Assembly: GCA_016711485.1 (NCBI GenBank)
Contig: JADJSX010000010.1
Location: 1 to 5,511 of the forward strand
From: Leptospiraceae bacterium
GTDB lineage: Bacteria; Spirochaetota; Leptospiria; Leptospirales; Leptospiraceae
Length of the DNA stretch: 5,511 nt
Reading direction: 5' to 3'
The notes below the pieces were generated by a model that was not told the origin of the DNA, did no database searches, and worked only from the letters and a program-made list of their open reading frames with translations. Positions 1 through 5,511 of this stretch are shown piece after piece (the stretch's first letter is position 1; each line of letters opens with the position of its first letter). The position numbers and the translations under genes were made by a program.

Positions 1-26
1 AACTGGCTTAAAATTTTAATAAATTC

Positions 27-32
27 GAGGAG
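27..32 (+). promoter_or_regulatory. Ribosome binding site deciding a TTG start
   Basis: GAGGAG lies eight bases before TTG 41. The frame beginning at that TTG gives MKNDVFALK, which joins the conserved CoiA-like N-terminus after one lost A near 71. No ATG in a suitable frame and place competes with it, so this site supports the TTG start. Confidence 0.55.
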
Positions 33-40
33 AGTCTGTT

Positions 41-986
41 TTGAAAAACGATGTATTTGCTTTAAAAATAACGAACTTATACACATTGAAAAAGCAATTA
101 GAGGAGAATCTGGATATTGTTGCTGTAAAAGTAAAGAAGAGCTTATTTGTAAGAGATGGAGAAAAGAATATTAAACATTTTGGCCAAACAAGATTCTAAT
201 TGTAAAGGTGGTCTTGAAACTTCTATTCATCTATTTGCAAAACAAGTTTTATCAAAGAATAAAAAAATAAATTTACCAAGTCTTGATATAAATAAAATTA
301 ATCAAGGTGATTTATATGAGTTTGATGAAGTCATTTGTGAAGATTCATTTGAAGGTATAAAACCAGACATAACAACATTCAAAAATGGACAGAGATTATT
401 TATTGAAATTACGGTGACTCATAAAATCGAAGACAGTAAAAAATAAAATTCGTGAAAGATAAAAATTCCTACTATTGAAATTTATTTAGAGAATGAATTT
501 TACGACGAAGAAAAATTAGAAAATAGAATCATTAATTCTTTGTATAGAAAGGAATGGATATATTATGACAACTATAAGCTCAATGAAGAAATTAATAGTT
601 TAAAAGAGGAAATTAATAATTTACAAAGTGAAAAAAGAAAATTAATTCGAGATTATAATAATCTAAAAGACGAATGGGCTACAGAGGGAAGTAGCTTTAA
701 GAAAAGCAAGAGAAGATTATGAAGGAATGTCTCGAATGGCTGATAAAGGTAAACTTACTTCTGAATACGTTGGGACTGGTTCAACCTCACCGAAAGAAAA
801 ATGCAAGATATATCTACCTTTGGCTAGATAAAAGTTAAGCTTATGATACTTCCTACAAATGATAGAGGTCAGATTTCTTTAAAAATGTGGAAAAGGAAAG
901 CAGAAATTAATACTTATTATGGAACAGAGGTTTATAATATTGCGATAGATAAAGATGTTTATCCTGATATTGTAGAAAATAAATAA
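41..986 (+). pseudogene. CoiA-like protein with PD-(D/E)XK-type nuclease core, frameshifted
   Basis: The reading frame must be changed seven times (near 71, 147, 184, 441, 457, 688 and 828) to give one protein of about 315 residues. I start it at TTG 41, preceded by GAGGAG. The repaired N-terminus has NELIHIEKAIRGESGYCCC, then RDGEKNIKHF, then GGLETSIHLFAKQ; this resembles the start of CoiA-like proteins (cysteine ribbon, HFAH-like motif, then a helix with E and H). The core has GIKPDITTF, LFIEITVTH and a KIPTIEIYL strand, which fits a PD-(D/E)XK-type nuclease fold. A Lys/Glu-rich coiled coil lies around 555-680, and the C-terminal part (843-986) is not recognised. CoiA acts in DNA processing during competence in Streptococcus; the role of these distant relatives is unknown. 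Each frameshift is one base, mostly in homopolymers, so the gene may be intact in the organism. Family assignment is fairly good, function is not. Confidence 0.66.
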
Positions 987-1043
987 CACTTCCCTAGACC
1001 TCGTGTCTTAGAAGTATCTTGCAGGAGAAGAGCCAGTCACTTC
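987..1043. other. Short gap between CoiA-like gene and element 1
   Basis: This segment has no similarity to the DNA left of the other three foldable elements. I see no terminator hairpin with a T-run and no promoter. Confidence 0.4.
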
Positions 1044-1338
1044 GCCTAACTGCGAGTATCCACTGCGGAAGTGAACTATGTTCGGATGCTGTTCACCTCC
1101 TTGCTCCAAGCCGGCTTAGTCGTATTAGCCAAACTTTGTAGTATATTTGTTGAACTTACGCAAGTCCAGTGCCTTCCTTCCGGTCACAAAACTTGCAAGA
1201 GAATAATGCAAGTTTTGCGCCCTACACTCAGTCACGGGACTTGCTAGTAATAGGTCGGCTTGGAGATGACTTTGAAAAAAGGTGACAAGCACACCTTTGG
1301 AGTTTCAAAGTCTACGTCGGCTACTCTTAACGTTATGC
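1044..1338 (+). other. attC-like foldable element 1 (downstream of the CoiA-like gene)
   Basis: It starts 58 bases after the CoiA-like stop codon. The outer boxes are GCCTAAC (1044-1050), which fits the attC R'' consensus RYYYAAC, and GTTATGC (1332-1338), which differs from the R' consensus GTTRRRY at one position. An inner stem pairs GAGTATCC (1054-1061) with GGCTACTC (1319-1326), with one mismatch. Inside are CTCCAAGCCG/CGGCTTGGAG (1104-1113/1256-1265), a hairpin with AAAACTTGCA and its complement, and a terminal hairpin pairing 1268-1277 with 1303-1312 and 1278-1284 with 1292-1298. Left of 1043 it has no similarity to the flanks of the other three copies, as expected if it belongs to the upstream gene's cassette. 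At about 295 bp it is much larger than known attC sites, so the identity is a hypothesis. Confidence 0.5.
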
Positions 1339-2343
1339 GCAATGCCTCGCTATATTTCATTTAGTTAATCCAACAGATTGTAGAAGAATGGAAAAAGATT
1401 GTTTTTTATGGCTGGATTCGAAAAATAATGTGAAACGCAGGATTTACGATTGTTCTAAATAAAATTGAAAGGAATTCTGATTTTGGACTTTTATTATGAG
1501 AAATACAGATTAGAAATTTGAAAGACGTAGTAATTACTTTTAAGATGACGGAAATAGATTTTGCAATATTGAAAAGGATTAGCTTTTAAATTTAAGCTGG
1601 ATAATAAGAATTATCCGAGACTCTTTTGGTATTTTAAGAACTGCTTTGTATCTTTAAGTTTAAAAATTAAATAAAAATATAAGAATAAAAATATTAAATA
1701 TAAGCTGGATAATAAGAATTATCCGAAACTTTATTGATATTTTAAGAATTACTAATAGAATCAAACAAGTTGCACTTTGGGTTTAAGTATGACTGAATAG
1801 AATTCTTCAATTGACTTTCTATTTATAAGTTTGCCCGCATAGAATTATGAAACATTTTTTTGATTCTAAGCCTTCCTATTTATTTGTAGAAAGAAATTTT
1901 CAAGAATCGCATTAACTTAAAGTTTTTTTAGTTGAATTTTTTTATCATAGGTAAACATATAGTAAACGCGTGGACGGAAATTACTTGCTAGATTTTATCG
2001 AGTTACGAGTTTAGTTCTTGTCAGATTTTATCGGAGTCGTACGAGGCAAAGCGCATAACTGCGAGTATCCACTGCGGTAACGGACTATATCGGAAGCTGT
2101 CCGTCACCTTGCTCCAAGCCGGCATAGTCGTATTAGTCAAACTTTGTAGTATTTTTGTTGAACTTACGCAAGTCCAGTGCCTTCGTTCCGGTCACAAAAC
2201 TTGCAAGAGAATAATGCAAGTTTTGCGCCCTACACTCAGTCACGGGACTTGCTAGTAATAGTTCGGCTTGGAGACATGACTTTGAAACTCAAAAGGTGCT
2301 ACCGCACTTTCGAGTTTCAAAGTCACGTCGGATACTCTTTACG
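1333..2343 (+). repeat. Tandem ~1.01-kb unit, copy 1
   Basis: This is the first of three near-identical direct repeats. I set the borders at the TT of GTT because similarity on the far side of the array ends there. It holds about 715 bp of AT-rich DNA and then foldable element 2. I find no convincing gene on either strand: the longest plausible small frame is 24 codons (1388-1462), without a good ribosome site. It contains a duplicated 48-bp palindromic block (1593-1748) and two related stretches starting AGATTTTATCG (1990-2009, 2023-2045). If the attC reading is right, this is one gene-less integron cassette. Confidence 0.85.
1593..1748. repeat. Paired 48-bp palindromic repeat, unit 1
   Basis: Blocks 1593-1640 and 1701-1748 are near-identical direct repeats starting TAAGCTGG. 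Each holds GGATAAT, the loop AAGA, then ATTATCC (1599-1616 and 1707-1724), a 7-bp hairpin. The 60 bases between them are almost pure A and T. There is no T-run right after the stem that would make a typical terminator. Function unknown. Confidence 0.75.
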
Positions 2344-2351
2344 TTATGCGC
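2051..2351 (+). other. attC-like foldable element 2
   Basis: The outer stem pairs GCGCATAAC (2051-2059) with GTTATGCGC (2343-2351). Beyond a TGC/TTTAC-type spacer, GAGTATCC (2063-2070) pairs with GGATACTC (2330-2337). The first internal hairpin uses GTAACGGAC (2077-2085) and GTCCGTCAC (2099-2107), a different sequence from elements 3 and 4 but still paired. The last hairpin pairs GACTTTGAAACTC (2278-2290) with GAGTTTCAAAGTC (2312-2324). The outer pairing continues outward as CGAGGCA (2042-2048) with TGCCTCG (2354-2360). The layout fits attC (R, unpaired spacer, L, variable interior) but at about twice the usual maximum size. Confidence 0.5.
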
Positions 2352-3354
2352 AATGCCTCGCTATATTTCATTTAGTTAATCCAACAGATTGTAGAAGAAT
2401 GGAAAAAGATTGTTTTTTATGGCTGGATTCGAAAAATAATGTGAAACGCAGGATTTACGATTGTTTTAAATAAAATTGAAAGGAGTTCTGATTTTGGACT
2501 TTTCTTATGAGAAATACAGATTAGAAATTTGAAAGACGTAGTAATTACTTTTAAGATGACGGAAATAGATTTTGCAATATTGAAAAGGATTAGCTTTTAA
2601 ACTTAAGCTGGATAATAAGAATTATCCGAGACTCTTTTGGTATTTTAAGAACTGCTTTGTATCTTTAAGTTTAAAAATTAAATAAAAATATAAGAATAAA
2701 AATATTAAATATAAGCTGGATAATAAGAATTATCCGAAACTTTATTGATATTTTAAGAATTACTATTAGAATCAAACAAGTTGCACTTTGGGTTTAAGTA
2801 TGACTGAATAGAATTCTTCAATTGACTTTCTATTTCTAAGTTTGCCCGCATAGAATTATGAAACATTTTTTTGATTCTAAGCCTTCCTATTTATTTGTAG
2901 AAAGAAATTTTCAAGAATCGCATTAACTTAAAGTTTTTTTAGTTGAAGTTTTTATCATAGGTAAACATATAGTAAACGCGTGGACGGAAATTACTTGCTA
3001 GATTTTATCGAGTTACGAGTTTAGTTCTTGTCAGATTTTATCGGAGTCATGCGAGGCAAAGCGCATAACTGCGAGTATCCACTGCGGAGGTGAACAATGT
3101 TCGGAAGCTGTTCACCTCCTTGCTCCAAGCCGGCATAGTTGTATTAGCCACACTTTGTAGTATTTTTGTTGAACTTATGCAAGTCCAGTGCCTTCGTTCC
3201 GGTCACAAAACTTGCAGAGAAGATAATGCAAGTTTTGCGCCCTACACTCAGTCACGGGACTTGCTAGTAGTTGGTCGGCTTGGAGACATTGAGAAAATGG
3301 AAAGAAAATGCTTAGGGCATTTTCCAGTTTCATCAACGTCGGATACTCTTAACG
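2344..3354 (+). repeat. Tandem ~1.01-kb unit, copy 2
   Basis: This is the second direct repeat, 1011 bp like copy 1 and differing by scattered substitutions, mostly in the foldable element at its end (3061-3354). The first 700 bp are nearly identical to copy 1; for example, GAATTC in copy 1 near 1473 reads GAGTTC here. The 24-codon frame is present at 2399-2473 but nothing else supports it as a gene. Confidence 0.88.
2604..2759. repeat. Paired 48-bp palindromic repeat, unit 2
   Basis: Same arrangement as in unit 1: the 7-bp palindromes are at 2610-2627 and 2718-2735, 108 bases apart. The spacing is kept exactly. Confidence 0.75.
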
Positions 3355-3362
3355 TTATGCGC
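3061..3362 (+). other. attC-like foldable element 3
   Basis: The most regular copy. Outer stem 3061-3069/3354-3362 (9 bp); inner stem 3073-3080/3341-3348 (8 bp); hairpin 3086-3096/3109-3119 (11 bp, perfect) with a 12-base loop; long stem 3123-3132/3276-3285 enclosing 3179-3186/3257-3264 and hairpin 3207-3216/3227-3236. Its last hairpin is unlike the other copies in sequence: GAAAATGC (3304-3311) pairs with GCATTTTC (3317-3324), with further pairing outside it. The same fold from different bases argues that structure is what is kept. Confidence 0.5.
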
Positions 3363-4368
3363 AATGCCTCGCTATATTTCATTTAGTTAATCCAACAGAT
3401 TGTAGAAGAATGGAAAAAGATTGTTTTTTTATGGCTGGATTCGAAAAATAATGTGAAACGCAGGATTTACGATTGTTTTAAATAAAATTGAAAGGAGTTC
3501 TGATTTTGGACTTTTCTTATGAGAAATACAGATTAGAAATTTGAAAGACGTAGTAATTACTTTTAAGATGACGGAAATAGATTTTGCAATATTGAAAAGG
3601 ATTAGCTTTTAAACTTAAGCTGGATAATAAGAATTATCCGAGACTCTTTTGGTATTTTAAGAACTGCTTTGTATCTTTAAGTTTAAAAATTAAATAAAAA
3701 TATAAGAATAAAAATATTAAATATAAGCTGGATAATAAGAATTATCCGAAACTTTATTGATATTTTAAGAATTACTATTAGAATCAAACAAGTTGCACTT
3801 TTGGGTTTAAGTATGACTGAATAGAATTCTTCAATTGACTTTCTATTTATAAGTTTGCCCGCATAGAATTATGAAACATTTTTTTGATTCTAAGCCTTCC
3901 TATTTATTTGTAGAAAGAAATTTTCAAGAATCGCATTAACTTAAAGTTTTTTTAGTTGAAGTTTTTTATCATAGGTAAACATATAGTAAACGCGTGGACG
4001 GAAATTACTTGCTAGATTTTATCGAGTTACGAGTTTAGTTCTTGTCAGATTTTATCGGAGTCATACGAGGCAAAGCGCATAACTGCGAGTATCCACTGCG
4101 GAGGTGAACAATGTTCGGAAGCTGTTCACCTCCTTGCTCCAAGCCGGCATAGTTGTATTAGCCACACTTTGTAGTATTTTTGTTGAACTTACGCAAGTCC
4201 AGTGCCTTCGTTCCGGTCACAAAACTTGCAAGAGAATAATGCAAGTTTTGCGCCCTACACTCAGTCACGGGACTTGCTAGTAATAGTTCGGCTTGGAGAC
4301 ATGACTTTGAAACTCAAAAGGTGCTACCGCACTTTCGAGTTTCAAAGTCACGTCGGATACTCTTAACG
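3355..4368 (+). repeat. Tandem ~1.01-kb unit, copy 3
   Basis: This is the third direct repeat, 1014 bp. The extra length comes from single-base gains in runs, such as an added T near 3427, an added T in GCACTTTTGGG near 3800 and an added T near 3965. The added T near 3427 breaks the 24-codon frame seen in the other copies. Similarity to the other units stops at GTT (4368-4370), and the next bases belong to the SHOCT gene. Confidence 0.88.
3616..3771. repeat. Paired 48-bp palindromic repeat, unit 3
   Basis: Same arrangement as in unit 1: the palindromes are at 3622-3639 and 3730-3747, again 108 bases apart. Confidence 0.75.
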
Positions 4369-4370
4369 TT
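4075..4370 (+). other. attC-like foldable element 4, at the array end
   Basis: The left box GCGCATAAC is at 4075-4083, the inner stem pairs 4087-4094 with 4355-4362, the first hairpin pairs 4100-4110 with 4123-4133, and the last hairpin pairs 4303-4315 with 4337-4349. The right box keeps only GTT (4368-4370) and then reads GTGA instead of ATGC, so similarity stops inside the right core box. Its left half matches element 3 and its right half matches element 2, so it looks like a recombinant. Confidence 0.5.
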
Positions 4371-4648
4371 GTGAAAGCGGAGAAAGAAGCAAGCAAAGCC
4401 GCAAAAGGTTCATTCGTAGCAAGCTTAACAAAAAAACATTGAAGATACTAAAAAAATATCAACACGATAAAATCGTTTTTTGGTAAAGGAAAACAAGAAG
4501 AGCCAACTTCTAATAACCTCAAGTCCAGACACAATCAAATTCTAGTTCAAGCGTTGCAGATGAATTGAAAAAATTCAAAGAATTATTGGACGCAGGAGTT
4601 TTGACACAAGAAGAATTTGATAGAAAGAAAAAGGAATTGATAGGTTAA
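4371..4648 (+). pseudogene. SHOCT-domain protein, 5'-truncated and frameshifted
   Basis: Three single-base repairs (an extra A at 4430-4436, a missing A at 4450-4456, a missing C near 4516) give about 90 residues. The C-terminus reads ADELKKFKELLDAGVLTQ followed by EEFDRKKKELIG, a clear SHOCT motif (short C-terminal domain, often a protein-contact or oligomerisation module). Before it lie a Ser/Asn/Gln-rich linker and a charged region with KSFFGKGKQEEPTSNN. The coding signal begins exactly where the repeats stop, with GTG at 4371 but no ribosome site before it, so I think the 5' part is missing; a real GTG start is possible. The next gene starts four bases after the stop, so the two were probably co-transcribed. 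The domain call is secure; the function is unknown. Confidence 0.7.
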
Positions 4649-4652
4649 TAGT

Positions 4653-5142
4653 ATGGTATATTGGAGAATGCAATTACATCCGGATAATTCAAATTTATCT
4701 GTAAAACATACTACTGAGAGTTTGTCCGCCGGTTTCATTGGTCTTGGTTTTGGTAAGGATGAACCTGGAGATTTAAAGAAAGTGAAGCCTACTGATCCAA
4801 GTCTAAAGCTTGATAAAAATGAAGATAGGTATTGGCAATTTGCCGATGATATGCAAATTGGAGATATTGTTGCAATTTTTTGTCACAACCAACCTTTGCC
4901 TTAACGAAAGTAACGGGGACTATAATTTTATTAAAACTACTGTTAAAGAAATAGGTGTGTGGTTTAATCATTTTAAGCAATAGACAAAAAATATACTAAG
5001 TATTTTTCGATCTAGACGCCTCTAAGAGAGATCAACTAAAGAATTGATAAAAGATTTACCAAATCAAATGACTATCCAAAAGCACACAGACAGCACTGTA
5101 AAAGTTTATCAGTTTATTGATAAGTGGGCTAATCTGCCGTAG
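4653..5142 (+). pseudogene. Small protein, possibly EVE/PUA-like fold, frameshifted
   Basis: ATG 4653 follows the SHOCT stop by four bases. As written the frame ends at 4904 (83 residues), but five single-base losses (near 4897, 4917, 4980, 5008 and 5040), each in a run of one base, explain the rest, and the repaired protein ends at TAG 5140 with about 163 residues. The N-terminus MVYWRMQLHPDN, a glycine-rich GFIGLGFGKDEPGD, then YWQFADDMQIGDIVAIF and ALTKVTGDYNF recall EVE/PUA-like domains, where GD-[IV]-V and VTGDY-type strands are common and which can bind modified bases or RNA. The C-terminal half (for example DLPNQMTIQKHTDSTVKVYQ) is not recognised. No signal peptide or membrane segment is seen. 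The gene is likely real; the fold is a guess. Confidence 0.5.
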
Positions 5143-5175
5143 TTAGAACTAAAGTGAGTAGACTCTCAAATCTAC

Positions 5176-5203
5176 TTGACAATTTTTAAGCAGAGCATAC
5201 AGT
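5176..5203 (+). promoter_or_regulatory. Possible sigma-70-type promoter before the Rpn gene
   Basis: A perfect -35 box TTGACA (5176-5181) is followed after 16 bases by TACAGT (5198-5203), which matches four of six -10 positions. Transcription would begin about at the ATG (5210), giving a very short leader or none; no strong ribosome site is seen, only AAAG just before the ATG. Confidence 0.4.
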
Positions 5204-5209
5204 AAAGTT

Positions 5210-5511
5210 ATGAAATTTGCTGACCCCAAAAACGATGTAGCCTTCCGAAAAATCTTTGGAAATGAAGCCAAAAAAAGTTATTCTTATCTCTTTCTTAAAT
5301 TCAGTTTTGAGTCTAGAAGGAGATAGGAAAATTATAGACTTAAATTTCGTAATACTTTCCAACTTCCGAGAATTACAGGACTTAAATCTTCTGTTATTGA
5401 TGTAAAAGTAAAAGACCAAGCTGGAACAACTTATATAGTTGAGATGCAGTTAAGCGAAGTTTCGGGCTTTGATAAAAGAGTTCAATATTATGTTTCAAAG
5501 AGTATGCATCA
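5210..5511 (+). pseudogene. Rpn-family PD-(D/E)XK nuclease / putative transposase, partial and frameshifted
   Basis: ATG 5210 opens MKFADPKNDVAFRKIFGNE, the hallmark start of Rpn/PDDEXK_2 proteins. An extra A in the run 5270-5276 shifts the frame, and as written the protein stops at about 38 residues. A missing A near 5351 shifts it back, and the repaired frame continues to the window edge. It then shows VILISFLNSVLSLEGD, QLPRITGLK, VIDVKVKDQAGTTYIVEMQ and FDKRVQYYVSK. The D of VIDVKVKD and the E-x-Q of VEMQ are at the positions of the PD-(D/E)XK active site. Rpn proteins are Mg-dependent DNA endonucleases that can promote recombination, and many genomes hold several decayed copies. The 3' end lies outside the window; about 100 residues are visible of roughly 280-300 usual. 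Family assignment is strong. Confidence 0.8.

Noticed and set aside
540..722. Separate 60-codon coiled-coil gene
   Set aside because: It is in the same frame as the preceding nuclease part after two compensating indels, and continues after a further shift, so it is a fragment of the CoiA-like gene.
1388..1462. 24-codon frame (MEKDCFLWLDSKNNVKRR...) present in units 1 and 2
   Set aside because: No good ribosome site, no family match, and broken by an extra T in unit 3. That T could be a sequencing error, so it stays a weak possibility.
2177..2473. 98-codon open frame on + running from element 2 into the next unit
   Set aside because: It crosses the foldable element, whose changes follow base pairing and not codons, and the frame is not kept in the other copies. 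No ribosome site.
3090..3386. 98-codon open frame on + within element 3
   Set aside because: It starts in the first hairpin and covers the last hairpin, which has a wholly different sequence in the other copies. Not a conserved protein.
1044..4370. CRISPR array
   Set aside because: The repeats are about 1 kb apart and 300 bp long, with no short regular repeat-spacer pattern.
1044..4370. Conventional insertion sequence
   Set aside because: There is no transposase frame in the units, and no target-site duplication that I can see at the borders.
4789..4980. 63-codon open frame on the - strand
   Set aside because: Lies antisense to the repaired gene 4653-5142, which has a coherent protein over the same bases.
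5186..5419. 77-codon open frame on the - strand
   Set aside because: Antisense shadow of the Rpn-family gene.

Overview
The window looks like an accessory, repeat-rich stretch of a low-GC bacterial chromosome. I favour a Leptospira-type spirochaete: the DNA is AT-rich, the first gene appears to start with TTG, and the last gene is an Rpn/PDDEXK_2-type nuclease gene, a family that is abundant in Leptospira. This placement is inference; no rRNA or housekeeping gene fixes it.

Layout, all on the + strand. (1) 41-986: a CoiA-like gene with a Zn-ribbon-like start, a PD-(D/E)XK-type nuclease core and a coiled coil. (2) 1044-1338: a large foldable element. (3) 1333-4368: three head-to-tail units of 1011, 1011 and 1014 bp with no convincing gene, each ending in another copy of that element (2051-2351, 3061-3362, 4075-4370). 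(4) 4371-4648: a SHOCT-domain gene whose 5' part seems to be missing at the end of the repeats. (5) 4653-5142: a gene for a small protein that may have an EVE/PUA-like fold. (6) 5210 to the window edge: an Rpn-family nuclease/putative transposase gene.

The most interesting part is the foldable element. Its ends read GCCTAAC or GCATAAC on the left and GTTATGC on the right, followed inward by an unpaired spacer and an 8-bp inner stem, GAGTATCC/GGATACTC. This is the R-spacer-L layout of an integron attC site, on a scale of about 300 bp instead of the usual 60-140 bp. The interior folds into several hairpins, and two of them change sequence between copies while keeping the pairing. The repeat units begin and end at the GTT where an integron integrase would cut. 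The simplest reading is a cassette array: CoiA-like cassette, then three copies of a gene-less cassette, then a junction with the SHOCT gene. No integrase gene is in the window, so this is a hypothesis. A structured RNA or a non-autonomous mobile element remain alternatives.

All four protein genes are broken as written. Their 17 frameshifts can each be repaired by adding or removing one base, nearly always in a short run of one nucleotide, and I see no premature stop caused by a substitution. That pattern suggests uncorrected homopolymer errors in the assembly at least as much as true gene decay, so these genes may be intact in the organism.
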